Assembly: GCF_018736105.1 (NCBI RefSeq)
Contig: NZ_CP076135.1
Coordinates: forward strand, 2,788,001 to 2,852,000
Source: Bradyrhizobium sediminis
GTDB lineage: Bacteria > Pseudomonadota > Alphaproteobacteria > Rhizobiales > Xanthobacteraceae
Length of the DNA stretch: 64,000 nt
Direction: 5' to 3'
The position numbers and the translations under genes are program-made. Below the pieces are notes generated by a model, which was given only the letters and a program-made list of their open reading frames with translations, was not told the origin of the DNA and did no database searches. Each line of letters opens with the position of its first letter. Within the stretch, counting starts at the first letter, position 1. Shown here piece after piece: positions 45,380 through 55,428 of the stretch.

Positions 45380-46861
45380 GTGAGACAGGGCCCCACTGAT
45401 GCTGGCAAGGACGGCCCTGCCGCGATTTTTGGCCTCGACCGCGCGGCGAAATGGCTTGCCGCGCTGTGCATGGTGGTCAGTTCAGCCGGCTGCATTCTCA
45501 CCAGGGACCTGCCCGATCCGGCGCTGGACATCCCGCAAGGCTACAAGGCCGCGCGATCGGCCGATCCGGACGCGCCGCCGACGCTCGACTGGTGGCGCGG
45601 CTTCCGCTCGCCGGAGCTGACCACGCTGATGGAGGAAGCCCAGACCGTCAATCTGGATATCGCGGCGGCCACCGCGCGTTTCATCCAGGCGGACGCGCAG
45701 GCGCGCATCGCCGGCGCGCCGCTGCTGCCGAGCCTCAGCGGCACGGGGCAGCAGACCTATGCCCGCAGCTCCGGCTCGAGCGCCAGCGGCCTGACCAACG
45801 GCGGGCGCGAGACCACCAATTACCAGGCCTCGCTCAGCGCCAGTTATGAATTCGATTTCTGGGGCAAGAACCGCGACGCCGCGCAGGCGGCGGAGGAAAC
45901 CGCGATCGCCACCCGCTTCGATCGCGACGTGGTGGCGTTGACCGCGCTCGTCAGCGTCGCCAACGCCTATTTTCAGGTGCTTTCGGCGCAGGACCGGCTT
46001 CGCACCGCCGAGCGCAATATCGCCAGCGCCTCGCGCATCCTCGACGCCATCAAGCAGCGGCTGCAGGCCGGCACCGGAACCGATCTCGACGTCGCCCAGC
46101 AGGAAAGCGTGCTCGCCAGCCAGCGCGCGGCGGTGCCGCCGCTGCGCCAGACGCTGGCGCTGAACATCAATGCGCTGGCGACGCTGGTGGCGCGACCGCC
46201 GGAAAGCGTGCGCGTCACCGGCGGCTCGCTGAACCGGATTGCGTCGCCGCGGGTGACGCCGGGCCTGCCGTCGGAACTGTTGACGCAGCGGCCGGATATC
46301 AGGCGTCAGGAAGCACAGCTTGCCACCGCCACCGCCAATGTCGGTAACGCGCGCGCGCAGTTCTTTCCCAGCATCAAGTTGACGGGGTCGGGCGGATATC
46401 AGAGTTCGTCGCTGGTGTCGCTGTTCCAGCCCCATGCCGCCTTCTTCAACGTGGTTGGTAGCCTGACGCAGCCGATCTTCGACGGCGGACAGATTCTCGG
46501 CAATTTCGAGCTCACCAAGGCGAGGCAGGATGAACTGCTGCAGGCTTACCGCAAGACGGTGGTCTCGGCTTTCGCCGACGTCGACAACGCGCTGGTGTCG
46601 ATCCGGCAGACCACCGAGAAGCTGCGGCTGCAGCGCGAGGTGTTGGCGGCCTCGCGGCGGGCCTTTCAACTTTCCGAGCAACAGCTGCGGGCCGGCACAG
46701 CGGACATCGTGACTGTGTTAAATACGCAATTGACGTTATTCCAGGCGGAAGATTCGCTGTCGCAGGCCCAGTTGGCCCGGATGCTGGCGATCGTCAGCCT
46801 GTATCAGGCGCTGGGGGGCGGCTGGGAGCCAAGGATGGAAAGGCCGGTCGATGCTCTTTAA
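45380..46861 (+). CDS. RND efflux outer-membrane lipoprotein, NodT family
   Basis: A 493-residue TolC-like outer-membrane factor. Starting at GTG 45380 (good Shine-Dalgarno GGAGGGCGGA), it has a long n-region and the lipobox VVSSAGC, so the mature protein is probably a lipoprotein with Cys at about residue 38. Two OEP repeats follow: GYKAARSADPDAPPTLDWWR, ASYEFDFWGKNRDAA, and PGLPSELLTQRPDIRRQEAQ, typical of NodT/OprM. It forms the outer-membrane duct of the tripartite efflux pump; its end overlaps the adaptor gene by 11 bases. The frame runs upstream to 44987, but the upstream portion has no features. Confidence 0.9.
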   Translation: MRQGPTDAGKDGPAAIFGLDRAAKWLAALCMVVSSAGCILTRDLPDPALDIPQGYKAARSADPDAPPTLDWWRGFRSPELTTLMEEAQTVNLDIAAATARFIQADAQARIAGAPLLPSLSGTGQQTYARSSGSSASGLTNGGRETTNYQASLSASYEFDFWGKNRDAAQAAEETAIATRFDRDVVALTALVSVANAYFQVLSAQDRLRTAERNIASASRILDAIKQRLQAGTGTDLDVAQQESVLASQRAAVPPLRQTLALNINALATLVARPPESVRVTGGSLNRIASPRVTPGLPSELLTQRPDIRRQEAQLATATANVGNARAQFFPSIKLTGSGGYQSSSLVSLFQPHAAFFNVVGSLTQPIFDGGQILGNFELTKARQDELLQAYRKTVVSAFADVDNALVSIRQTTEKLRLQREVLAASRRAFQLSEQQLRAGTADIVTVLNTQLTLFQAEDSLSQAQLARMLAIVSLYQALGGGWEPRMERPVDAL

Positions 46862-48164
46862 GCCGGATTTGGATGCCGCGAAGACTGCCGGCAAGGGTGT
46901 CGCGCGTAGCGCGGGCCGCCGCATCGTGTCGATTGCGATTACGCTCTTGATCCTCGGTGGCCTCGGCTACATCGGCTGGAAAGCGCTGCAGCAGAAACAG
47001 GCCGCCAACAATCGCGGCGGCTTGCCGCGCGATCTGCCGGTGCCGGTGCTGGCGGCGACCCCGCGCATTCAGGACGTGCCGGTCTATCTCGACGGGGTAG
47101 GCTCGGTCCGCGCGCTGAACAATGTCATCGTGCGCGCGCAGGTCGACGGCAAGCTGATCGCAGTCAATTTCGTCGAGGGACAGGACGTCAGGAAGGGCGA
47201 CGTTCTCGGCGAGATCGATCCGGTCATCTACAAGGCGCAGTACGATCAGGCGGTCGCCAAGAAGGCGCAGGATGAAGCGCAGCTCGCCAATATGCGCATC
47301 GACCTCGCGCGCTATCAGCAGTTGGCCGCCTCCAACGCCGGATCCAAGCAGCAGGCCGACACCCAGCGCGCCGTGGTCGCGCAGCAGGAAGCGCTGGTCA
47401 ATGCCGATCAGGCCGTGATCGACAACGCCCAGGCGACACTCGGCTATACCAAGATCATCGCGCCATTGTCGGGCCGCGCCGGGCTGCGGCAGGTCGACCA
47501 GGGCAACATCATCAGGGCTTCCGACGTGACCGGTCTCGTCATCATCACCCAGCTGCAGCCGATCGCGGTGCAGTTCAGCCTGCCGCAGCAGCAGATCGTG
47601 CGGGTCAATGCCGCCTCCGCCACGGGCGCGCTGTCAGTCGACGTGTTCGGCAATGACGGCACTACTGTGATCGACAGCGGCACCCTGAAAGGCATCGACA
47701 ACCAGGTCGATCCGACCACCGGCACGCTCAAGCTCAAGGCCGAATTTCCCAACGCGAACTTCCAGCTTTGGCCGGGCCAGTTCGTCAATGTGCGGCTGAG
47801 GGTGGAAACGCTTGCGAAGGCGGTGGTGGTGCCGACATCCGCCGTGCAGCGCGGTCCGGCGGGGACCTTCAGCTACGTCATCGGCCCGGACAATGTCGCC
47901 ACGGCGAAGCCCGTCGTGGTGACGCAGCAGAACGAAACCGAAGCCGTGATCGCGAGCGGGCTGTCGGCTTCCGATCGCGTGGTGACGACAGGCTTTGCCA
48001 ATCTGTCTGATGGCGCCAAGGTCTTTATCGGCAGGTCCGATCAGACTCCGTCAGTCGATCTCGCCCCGCGCAAGCGAACCAGGACCCCGCAGGGCGCGGA
48101 CGCTCAGAGCAAGGACGCAAAAGGGGGCCCCCAGTCTGGCGGCGGAGCGAAGTCGCAGCCATGA
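46851..48164 (+). CDS. mdtA: RND efflux periplasmic adaptor (MdtA-like)
   Basis: A 437-residue HlyD-family adaptor with an N-terminal TM anchor (residues about 25-46). It has the lipoyl-like halves (VIVRAQVDGKLIAVNFVEGQ and LGYTKIIAPLSGRAGLRQVD), a helical hairpin between them, and beta-barrel and membrane-proximal domains. The C-terminal 45 residues are low complexity (K, G, S, P-rich). It links the inner-membrane RND transporter to the outer-membrane lipoprotein. The start overlaps the upstream gene. Confidence 0.92.
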   Translation: MLFKPDLDAAKTAGKGVARSAGRRIVSIAITLLILGGLGYIGWKALQQKQAANNRGGLPRDLPVPVLAATPRIQDVPVYLDGVGSVRALNNVIVRAQVDGKLIAVNFVEGQDVRKGDVLGEIDPVIYKAQYDQAVAKKAQDEAQLANMRIDLARYQQLAASNAGSKQQADTQRAVVAQQEALVNADQAVIDNAQATLGYTKIIAPLSGRAGLRQVDQGNIIRASDVTGLVIITQLQPIAVQFSLPQQQIVRVNAASATGALSVDVFGNDGTTVIDSGTLKGIDNQVDPTTGTLKLKAEFPNANFQLWPGQFVNVRLRVETLAKAVVVPTSAVQRGPAGTFSYVIGPDNVATAKPVVVTQQNETEAVIASGLSASDRVVTTGFANLSDGAKVFIGRSDQTPSVDLAPRKRTRTPQGADAQSKDAKGGPQSGGGAKSQP

Positions 48165-48216
48165 CCGAAGAACTCCCGACTTGAATGCCTGACTTCGCCA
48201 GCGTGAGCACGCAGCC

Positions 48217-51200
48217 ATGAGCGTCTCGGAACCATTCATCCGCCGTCCGATCGCGACCTCGCTGTTGGGGATCGCGCTCCTGATCGGCGGCGCACTCGGC
48301 TACTGGGCGCTGCCGGTATCGGCGCTGCCGCAGGTCGACTTCCCGACCGTGCAGGTGACGACGCAGTTGCCGGGCGCCAGCCCCGACGTGATCGCCTCGC
48401 TGATTACGGCTCCATTGGAGCGCCAGCTCGGCCAGATCCCGTCGCTGTCGTCGATGCAGTCGACCAGTTCGTTCGGCGTCAGCCAGATCTCCCTGCAGTT
48501 CGATCTCAACCGCGACATCGACGGCGCGACCCAGGACGTGCAGGCCGCAATCAACGCCGCGGCCGGAATCCTGCCGAAAAGCCTGCCGTATCCGCCGACC
48601 TACGCCAAGGTCAATCCGGCGGATGCGCCGGTCATGACGCTGGCGCTGACCTCGGAGACGATTTCGCTGCGCGCCATGAGCGATCTCGCCGACACCATCC
48701 TGGCGCAACGCCTTAGCCAGATTTCGGGGGTAGGGCGGGTCGCGGTGCTGGGCGGGCTGAAGCCCGCGGTGCGGGTGCAGGCCGACCTGGCGCGGCTCGC
48801 CGCCTACGGTATTTCGATGGAGGATCTGCGCAGCGCGATCGCAGGCGCCAACGTCTCCGGGCCGAAGGGATCGCTCGACGGCGCGCAGCAGGCTTACACC
48901 ATCGCCGCCAACGACCAGATTGCGGCGGCGGAAGCCTACAAGCCGATCATCATCGCCTACCGCAACGGCGCGCCCGTCACCATCGGCGACGTCGCCATCA
49001 TCGTCGACGGGCTGGAGAACGACCGCACCGGCGGCTGGTACCAGGGCACGCCGGCCGTCATCATCGACATCCAGCGGCAGCCCGGCGCCAATGTGATCGA
49101 GGTGGTGCGTCAGATCCGCAGCGAGATTCCGAGGGTGCAGCGGGCGATCCCGGCCGGCGTCAACCTGACCGTGGTCAGCGACCGCACCGTCACCATCCGC
49201 GCCTCGGTGCGTGATGTGCAGTTCACGCTGATTCTGAGCGTGGTGCTGGTGACGCTGGTGGTGCTGTTGTTCCTGCGCTCGCTGCGCGCCACCCTGATCG
49301 CCGGCGTGGCGCTGCCGCTGTCGCTGATCACTTCCTTCGGCATCATGTATTTCTGCGGCTTCAGCCTCGACAATCTGTCGCTGATGGCGCTGACCATCGG
49401 CACCGGGTTCGTGGTCGACGACGCCATCGTGATGATCGAGAACATCGTCCGCCATATGGAGAACGGCGAATCCGCGATGGAGGCGTCGCTCAAGGGCGCC
49501 AAGGAAATCGGCTTCACGGTGATTTCGCTGACGGTGTCGCTGATCGCCGTGTTCATCCCGCTGTTGTTCATGTCGGGACTGGTCGGGCGCATGTTCCGCG
49601 AATTCGCACTGACGCTCACCATCGCGGTAGTGACGTCGGCTATCGTGTCGCTGACGCTGACGCCGATGATGTGCTCGCGGCTGCTGAAGCATGTCCATGA
49701 AGAATTCGCAGTGCCAGGGCTTGCCGCGGTCTCCCGCGCTATCGACCGCATGGTCGAGTTCTATCGCCGCACGCTGCTCTGGGTGCTGCAGCGCCAGCGC
49801 GCGACGCTGCTGCTGACCTTCGCTACCATCGCCGCGACCCTGATCCTCTATGTCGTCGCGCCCAAAGGCTTCCTGCCGCTGCAGGACACCGCCTCCATCA
49901 CCGCGGTGACCGAGGCGGGTCCCGACGTGTCGTTTGCGGAAATGCAGAGCCGGCAGAGCAGGGCCGCGGCGGCGATCAAGGCCGACCCTGACGTGACCGG
50001 CGTCGTCTCGGTGATCGGCGCGGGTTCGGTCAACCCGACCACCAATGTCGGCCGCCTGGTGATGACGCTGAAGCCGCGCGGCGAGCGGCGCGACGACGTT
50101 GCCGCCGTCATCGTGCGCCTGAAGGCGCTGACCGCCTCGATCCCGGGCATGACGATCTACTTCCAGCCGGTGCAGGATGTGCAGATCTCGACCCAGTCGA
50201 GCCGCTCGCAATACCAGTACACGCTGACGGGCACCGACGCCGCGCTGGTGAGCGAGTGGGGCAAGAAGCTGGTTGCCGAACTGCGCCGCGATCCCCTGTT
50301 CCGCGACGTCTCCTCGGAGGCCCAGGAGGGCGGCCTGCGCGCCTCGCTCGACATCAACCGCCAGCGCGCGGGCCAGCTCGGCGTCAGCATCCAGGGCGTC
50401 AACGACACGCTCAACGACGCCTTTGCGCAGCGGCAGATTTCCACCATCTACGGGCAGGCCAACCAGTACCGGGTGGTGCTGGAAGCCATGCCGATCTATC
50501 AGCGCGATCCGTCGATCCTGTCGAAGCTCTATCTGCCCGGGGTGGCCGGCGCGCAGGTGCCGCTGTCGGCGGTGGCGACGCTGACGCGCACTACGGCGCC
50601 GCTGGCGATTTCGCATCAGGCCCAGTTCCCGGCGGTCTCGCTCAGCTTCAATCTGGCGCCCGGCGAGGCGCTTGGCGACGCGGTCAACGCCGTCAAATCG
50701 ATCGAGCAGCGCATCGGCATGCCCGGCAGCATCGTCGGGGTCTATGCCGGCGACGCGGCCGAGTTCTCGAAGTCGCTGGCCGGGCAACCGTGGCTGATCC
50801 TGGCGGCGCTGGTCACGATCTACATCGTGCTCGGGGTGCTCTATGAGAGCTACATTCACCCGATCACCATTCTTTCGACGCTGCCCTCGGCGGGCGTCGG
50901 CGCCATCCTGGCGCTGATGTTGTTCGGACAGGATCTGTCTGTGATCGGCCTGATCGGCATCATTCTCCTGATGGGCATCGTCAAGAAGAACGCGATCATG
51001 ATGATCGACTTCGCGCTGGATGCGGAGCGCAACCAGGGCATGTCGGCGACCGACGCGATCGTGCAGGCCTGCCTGCTGCGGTTCCGCCCGATCATGATGA
51101 CGACGCTGGCCGCCCTGTTCGGCGCGCTGCCGCTGGCGGTAGAAAGCGGCACCGGCGCCGAACTGCGCTTTCCCTTGGGCATTTCCATCATCGGCGGCCT

Positions 51201-51348
51201 GCTGCTGAGCCAGTTGCTGACGCTGTACACGACGCCGGTGATCTATCTCGCGCTCGACCGCATCAATCGAAGGATCGAGAAGGTGGTGCCGCCGGCGCCC
51301 GAACTGCCGTCACCGCCGGTCGCGGGGGCCACCGAGGGGATGCAGTAA
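48217..51348 (+). CDS. mdtB: RND efflux transporter (MdtB-like)
   Basis: A 1043-residue RND permease with 12 TM helices. It begins MSVSEPFIRRPIATSLLGIA, carries the TM4 proton-relay Asp pair in GTGFVVDDAIVMIEN, and has large periplasmic domains after TM1 and TM7. It is the MdtB type: a heteromeric partner of the next gene. Substrates of MdtABC in enterobacteria include bile salts and novobiocin; the substrates here are unknown. Its stop overlaps the start of mdtC by one base (TAATG). Confidence 0.93.
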   Translation: MSVSEPFIRRPIATSLLGIALLIGGALGYWALPVSALPQVDFPTVQVTTQLPGASPDVIASLITAPLERQLGQIPSLSSMQSTSSFGVSQISLQFDLNRDIDGATQDVQAAINAAAGILPKSLPYPPTYAKVNPADAPVMTLALTSETISLRAMSDLADTILAQRLSQISGVGRVAVLGGLKPAVRVQADLARLAAYGISMEDLRSAIAGANVSGPKGSLDGAQQAYTIAANDQIAAAEAYKPIIIAYRNGAPVTIGDVAIIVDGLENDRTGGWYQGTPAVIIDIQRQPGANVIEVVRQIRSEIPRVQRAIPAGVNLTVVSDRTVTIRASVRDVQFTLILSVVLVTLVVLLFLRSLRATLIAGVALPLSLITSFGIMYFCGFSLDNLSLMALTIGTGFVVDDAIVMIENIVRHMENGESAMEASLKGAKEIGFTVISLTVSLIAVFIPLLFMSGLVGRMFREFALTLTIAVVTSAIVSLTLTPMMCSRLLKHVHEEFAVPGLAAVSRAIDRMVEFYRRTLLWVLQRQRATLLLTFATIAATLILYVVAPKGFLPLQDTASITAVTEAGPDVSFAEMQSRQSRAAAAIKADPDVTGVVSVIGAGSVNPTTNVGRLVMTLKPRGERRDDVAAVIVRLKALTASIPGMTIYFQPVQDVQISTQSSRSQYQYTLTGTDAALVSEWGKKLVAELRRDPLFRDVSSEAQEGGLRASLDINRQRAGQLGVSIQGVNDTLNDAFAQRQISTIYGQANQYRVVLEAMPIYQRDPSILSKLYLPGVAGAQVPLSAVATLTRTTAPLAISHQAQFPAVSLSFNLAPGEALGDAVNAVKSIEQRIGMPGSIVGVYAGDAAEFSKSLAGQPWLILAALVTIYIVLGVLYESYIHPITILSTLPSAGVGAILALMLFGQDLSVIGLIGIILLMGIVKKNAIMMIDFALDAERNQGMSATDAIVQACLLRFRPIMMTTLAALFGALPLAVESGTGAELRFPLGISIIGGLLLSQLLTLYTTPVIYLALDRINRRIEKVVPPAPELPSPPVAGATEGMQ

Positions 51349-54300
51349 TGGCATCGATCTCGGAACCGTTCATTCGCCGGCCGGTCGGCACCACCTTGCT
51401 GGCGGTCGGGCTGTTCCTGGTCGGCGTGGTCGCCTACGCGTTTCTCCCCGTCGCCGCGGTTCCCAATGTCGACTTCCCGATGATCCGGGTATTCGCCTCG
51501 CGGCCGGGCGCCGATCCTTCAGTGATGGCGGCGACCGTTGCGGCACCCCTGGAACGGCGGCTCGGCGAGATCGCCGGCATCACCCAGATCACCTCGACCA
51601 GTTCGCTCGGCACCACCAGCATCCAGTTGCAATTCGCCATCGGCCGCAACATCGATCGCGCCGCCCGCGACGTGCAGGCCGCGATCAACGCCTCGCTGGC
51701 GGATTTGCCGAGCGACCTGCCGTCGCTGCCGCGTTTCCGCAAGGCCAATCCGGCGGCGGCGCCGGTGTTCGTGCTGGCGCTGACCTCGAAGACGCTGACG
51801 ACCAGCGCGATGTACGACGCGGCCGATACCGTGATCGCCCAGCGCATCTCGCAGGTGCCCGGTGTTGGCGAGGTGATCGTCAGCGGCGCCGACCAGCCAG
51901 CGGTGCGCATCGCTCTCAACCCGGTCGCGCTCGCCAATGCCGGGATTGCCACCGACGCCGTCCGGCTCGCGATCGTCGGCGCCAATCCGCTCGGTCCGGT
52001 CGGAATTTTCGATGGCGGCCGGCAGAGCGAGACCTTGTCGACCAACCGGCAGATGCGGACGGCGGCCGAATTCCGCGACATCCTGGTCAAGAGCTCGAAC
52101 GGCAATTTCGTCCGGCTCTCCGACGTCGCCGAGGTCGAGGACTCAGTCCGCAACAGCCGGTCGATCGCCTGGTTCAACAAGCAGCCTGCGGTGCTGATTC
52201 AGATCACCAAACAGGGCGATGCCAACGTCATCGATACCGTCGATCGCGTGAAGGCGTTGATCCCTGAACTGAAGCAATGGCTTCCTGCCGGGGTCGAAAT
52301 CTCGACCCTGGTCGATCGCACCGGCACCATCCGCGCCAGCGTCCGGGACATGCAGTGGACGCTGCTGGCGACCGCCTTCCTGGTCATGGTGGTGGTATTT
52401 GCCTTCCTGCGCCGGATCACGCCGACGATCGCGGCCGGCGTATCGGTGCCGCTGGCGCTGGCAGGCACCTGCGCCGGCATGTGGCTCGCGGGTTTCTCGA
52501 TCGACAATCTGACGCTGATGGCGCTGGCGATCTCGGTCGGCTTCGTGGTCGACGACGCCATCGTCATGATCGAGAACATGTACCGCAACCTCGAGCAGGG
52601 CATGAAGCCTTATGAAGCGGCAGTCGAGGGCGCCAGGCAGATCGGCTTCACGGTGCTGTCGATCTCTCTGTCGCTGATCGCAGCCTTCACTCCCCTGATC
52701 TTCATGGACGGCATCGTCGGCCGGCTCTTGCGGGCATTCTCGCTGACCCTGACCTTCGCCATCGTGGTTTCGACCGTGGTGTCGCTCACCATCACGCCGA
52801 TGATCTGCGCGCACTACATCAAGGCGGCGACCTCCGGTCATGCCACCTGGTTCGACCGCGCTGTGGAAGGCACGTTGTCGCGCATCGTCACCTTCTATGA
52901 GCGGACGCTGCGGGTCGCGCTCGGCTTTCCCCTGCTGACCCTGGTCGTGTTCTTCGCCACCATCGCGTTGACCGTGGTGCTCTACATCAAGACCCCGAAG
53001 GGATATTTCCCGGTCGACGATAGCGGCTTCGTGATCGGCTCGACCCGGGCTTCGGCCGACACCTCGTTTCAGGCGATGCTGAAGCTGCAGCAGCAGCTCG
53101 CCGACATCGTGATGGCCGATCCGGCCGTGGCCGGGATCGGCTCGGTGCTGGGCGGCCCTGGCGGTCCCGGCGGCGGCGGCGCTAATCGCGGGGTGATGTA
53201 CATCAGCCTGAAACCGCCGGAGGAGCGCGGCGGCATCTCGACCCAGCTCGTGATCGACCGGCTGCGCAAGGATCTCTACCGGGTCGCCGGCATCCGGCTG
53301 TTCATGTTCGCGGCGCAGGATATCCGCGCCGGCGGTCGCCAAAGCGATTCCGACTACCAGTACACGCTGTCGAGCACCGATCTCGACCTGTTGCAGAAAT
53401 GGGCGCCGATCGTCGCCAAGCGGATGGAGACCGTCGAGGGCATCACCGATGTCTCCAGCGACCGCGACCCCGGCGGGTTGCAGCTGACGCTGGCGATCGA
53501 CCGCAGGGCGGCGTCGAGCCTCGGCGTCCGCGTCCAGGACATCGACAATGCGCTGAACAATGCGTTCGCGCAGCGGCAGATTTCGATCGTCTACACCCAG
53601 CGCAACCAGTACATGGTGGTGCTGGAGATCGATCCGAAATTCCAGGCCGATCCGTCCAACCTCGAACAGATCTTCGTCGCAGGCTCAGGCGGCGTGCAGG
53701 TGCCGTTATCCGCCGTCGTGCACACCACCCGCGGATTGTCGCCGCTGGCGGTCTATCATTCGCAGTCATTTCCCTCGACCACGGTGTCGTTCAACCTGCT
53801 TCCCGACGTGCCGCTCGAGGTCGCCACGTCGAATATCCAGCGCGCGGTCGACGAATTGCACATGCCCGAGGGCATCCGCGGCAGTTTCGACGGCAATGCC
53901 GGCGACTTCAACAAGACCAGCGGGCGGCAGCCGCTATTGATCCTCGGCGCGCTGGTGGCGATGTATATCGTGCTGGGCGTGCTCTATGAGAGCCTCGCCC
54001 ATCCCCTGACCATCATCTCGACGCTGCCGTCCGCGGGGCTCGGCGCGCTGCTGGCGCTGCAGGTGACCAATACGCCGCTGACCGTGATCGCTTTCGTCGG
54101 CATCATTCTGTTGATCGGCATCGTCAAGAAGAACGGCATCATGATGGTGGATTTCGCGCTCGACGCCGAGCGTCACCGCGGCCTCTCGTCCGCCGAGGCC
54201 ATTTTCGAGGCCTGCAGCGCCCGGTTCCGCCCGATCCTGATGACGACGATGGCGGCGCTGTTCGCCGGTATTCCGCTGGTCATAGCCACCGGTCCCGGCA

Positions 54301-54455
54301 CCGAGCTGCGCCGGCCGCTCGGTATCACCATCATCGGAGGTCTGTTCGTCTCGCAGATCCTCACCCTCTATACGACGCCGGTGATTTACCTCTTGATCGA
54401 CCGGCTGCGGCGGCGGCGATCCGGGCCGGTCGCGGCCGCCGCGCCCGCGGAATAG
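51348..54455 (+). CDS. mdtC: RND efflux transporter (MdtC-like)
   Basis: A 1035-residue RND permease similar in architecture to the previous gene (starts MASISEPFIRRPVGTTLLAV; TM4 motif SVGFVVDDAIVMIENMYRNL). It has a Gly-rich insert (GGPGGPGGGGANRG) in the second periplasmic domain. Two adjacent RND genes with one adaptor is the MdtABC arrangement, in which B and C form a mixed trimer. It ends the efflux operon. Confidence 0.93.
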   Translation: MASISEPFIRRPVGTTLLAVGLFLVGVVAYAFLPVAAVPNVDFPMIRVFASRPGADPSVMAATVAAPLERRLGEIAGITQITSTSSLGTTSIQLQFAIGRNIDRAARDVQAAINASLADLPSDLPSLPRFRKANPAAAPVFVLALTSKTLTTSAMYDAADTVIAQRISQVPGVGEVIVSGADQPAVRIALNPVALANAGIATDAVRLAIVGANPLGPVGIFDGGRQSETLSTNRQMRTAAEFRDILVKSSNGNFVRLSDVAEVEDSVRNSRSIAWFNKQPAVLIQITKQGDANVIDTVDRVKALIPELKQWLPAGVEISTLVDRTGTIRASVRDMQWTLLATAFLVMVVVFAFLRRITPTIAAGVSVPLALAGTCAGMWLAGFSIDNLTLMALAISVGFVVDDAIVMIENMYRNLEQGMKPYEAAVEGARQIGFTVLSISLSLIAAFTPLIFMDGIVGRLLRAFSLTLTFAIVVSTVVSLTITPMICAHYIKAATSGHATWFDRAVEGTLSRIVTFYERTLRVALGFPLLTLVVFFATIALTVVLYIKTPKGYFPVDDSGFVIGSTRASADTSFQAMLKLQQQLADIVMADPAVAGIGSVLGGPGGPGGGGANRGVMYISLKPPEERGGISTQLVIDRLRKDLYRVAGIRLFMFAAQDIRAGGRQSDSDYQYTLSSTDLDLLQKWAPIVAKRMETVEGITDVSSDRDPGGLQLTLAIDRRAASSLGVRVQDIDNALNNAFAQRQISIVYTQRNQYMVVLEIDPKFQADPSNLEQIFVAGSGGVQVPLSAVVHTTRGLSPLAVYHSQSFPSTTVSFNLLPDVPLEVATSNIQRAVDELHMPEGIRGSFDGNAGDFNKTSGRQPLLILGALVAMYIVLGVLYESLAHPLTIISTLPSAGLGALLALQVTNTPLTVIAFVGIILLIGIVKKNGIMMVDFALDAERHRGLSSAEAIFEACSARFRPILMTTMAALFAGIPLVIATGPGTELRRPLGITIIGGLFVSQILTLYTTPVIYLLIDRLRRRRSGPVAAAAPAE

Positions 54456-54515
54456 CCCCGCCGGACGGGCGTTTGCGTTGTTGAAGCGCAGGCCTGCGAA
54501 GCGTATAGCGGGCCC

Positions 54516-55247
54516 ATGTCAAAACCATCCGAGCCTGAAACGGGCGCCGCCGCGGAGGCGGTGCCGGACTGTCCGCAGTGCCATAAACCGATGCCGCTGT
54601 GCATCTGTGACAGCATCACGCCGATCGAAAACAGGATCGAGCTGTTGATCCTGCAGCATCCGCAGGAGCAGGACAGGGCACTCGGAACCGCGCGGCTGAC
54701 CGCGCTGCATTTCAAGAACGCGGTGCTCAAGATCGGGCTGTCATGGCCGAGCCTGTCCAAGGCGCTGGGACGGCCCGTCGCCGATCCCTCGCGCTGGGCG
54801 GTGCTCTATCTCGGCTCGGCGAAAGTCGCCGACCTCGACACCGACCAGGACATCGTCGCCATCAACCGCAAGGGCGAGGTCGAGGATCACCAGCGCGGTA
54901 TCTTGCGGGATATCGAAGGCATCGTGCTGCTCGACGGCACCTGGAGTCAGGCCAAGGCGCTGTGGTGGCGCAATGCATGGATGCTGAAATGCCAGCGCGT
55001 CATCCTGGGCCCCGCGTATCCCTCGCGCTACGGCAGGCTGCGCAAGGAGCCGCGCCGCGACGGTCTTTCGACCATCGAGGCGGCGGCGATGCTGCTGTCG
55101 AGCCTGGAGAAGCGGCCCGACATCGCGGAAACGCTGCACGCAAGCTTCGAGCGGATGCTGGCGAGGTATCGACAGGTGCAGGGCACGATGCCCGAACTCG
55201 CGCCCAAGCCGAAGAAGAAGGATTACCGGCGGCGCAAGCGGGCCTGA
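54516..55247 (+). CDS. tapT: tRNA-uridine aminocarboxypropyltransferase (DTW domain, TapT/DTWD type)
   Basis: A 243-residue DTW-domain protein. It has an N-terminal zinc-type Cys cluster CPQCHKPMPLCIC, QHPQEQDRALGTARL, and the DTW motif LLDGTWSQAK. Members add the 3-amino-3-carboxypropyl group from SAM to tRNA uridine (acp3U). The C-terminus is basic (KPKKKDYRRRKRA), fitting tRNA binding. It lies 78 bases upstream of tRNA-Cys, which may be chance. Independent of the efflux operon. Confidence 0.87.
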   Translation: MSKPSEPETGAAAEAVPDCPQCHKPMPLCICDSITPIENRIELLILQHPQEQDRALGTARLTALHFKNAVLKIGLSWPSLSKALGRPVADPSRWAVLYLGSAKVADLDTDQDIVAINRKGEVEDHQRGILRDIEGIVLLDGTWSQAKALWWRNAWMLKCQRVILGPAYPSRYGRLRKEPRRDGLSTIEAAAMLLSSLEKRPDIAETLHASFERMLARYRQVQGTMPELAPKPKKKDYRRRKRA

Positions 55248-55278
55248 ACAAGGCGTTTCGGGCGAGGCTCCCAGCGCC

Positions 55279-55307
55279 TTGGTTGCCTATGGCGGGCAGG
55301 CCGTATA
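55279..55307 (+). promoter_or_regulatory. Candidate promoter of tRNA-Cys
   Basis: TTGGTT (55279-55284), a 17-base spacer, then CGTATA (55302-55307), 17 bases before the tRNA. Weak match by eye. Confidence 0.3.
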
Positions 55308-55324
55308 TGAGTTCGCCCCCAAGG

Positions 55325-55398
55325 GGCCACGTGGCGGAGTGGTTACGCAACGGTCTGCAAAACCGTGTACACCAGTTCAATTCTGGTCGTGGCCTCCA
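55325..55398 (+). tRNA. tRNA-Cys (anticodon GCA)
   Basis: 74 nt with encoded CCA. Acceptor GGCCACG/CGTGGCC, anticodon stem ACGGT/ACCGT with loop CTGCAAA (GCA), and T arm CCAG-TTCAATT-CTGG. All arms fold. A perfect A/T-rich inverted repeat follows 5 bases after the CCA. Confidence 0.94.
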
Positions 55399-55403
55399 TT
55401 AAT

Positions 55404-55428
55404 ATAATCAATGCCTTGCATTGATTAT
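55404..55428 (+). repeat. Perfect 10-bp A/T-rich inverted repeat after tRNA-Cys
   Basis: ATAATCAATG (55404-55413) and CATTGATTAT (55419-55428) are exact reverse complements with loop CCTTG. It starts 5 bases downstream of the tRNA 3' end. It has no T run, so it is not a typical rho-independent terminator; it could be a processing or termination hairpin or a remnant of an integrase core site. Confidence 0.6.

Noticed and set aside
48025-50859. A 944-codon leftward open frame across the RND gene
   Set aside because: It is the antisense shadow of mdtB in GC-rich DNA; the translation is His/Arg/Asp-rich with no fold or motif.
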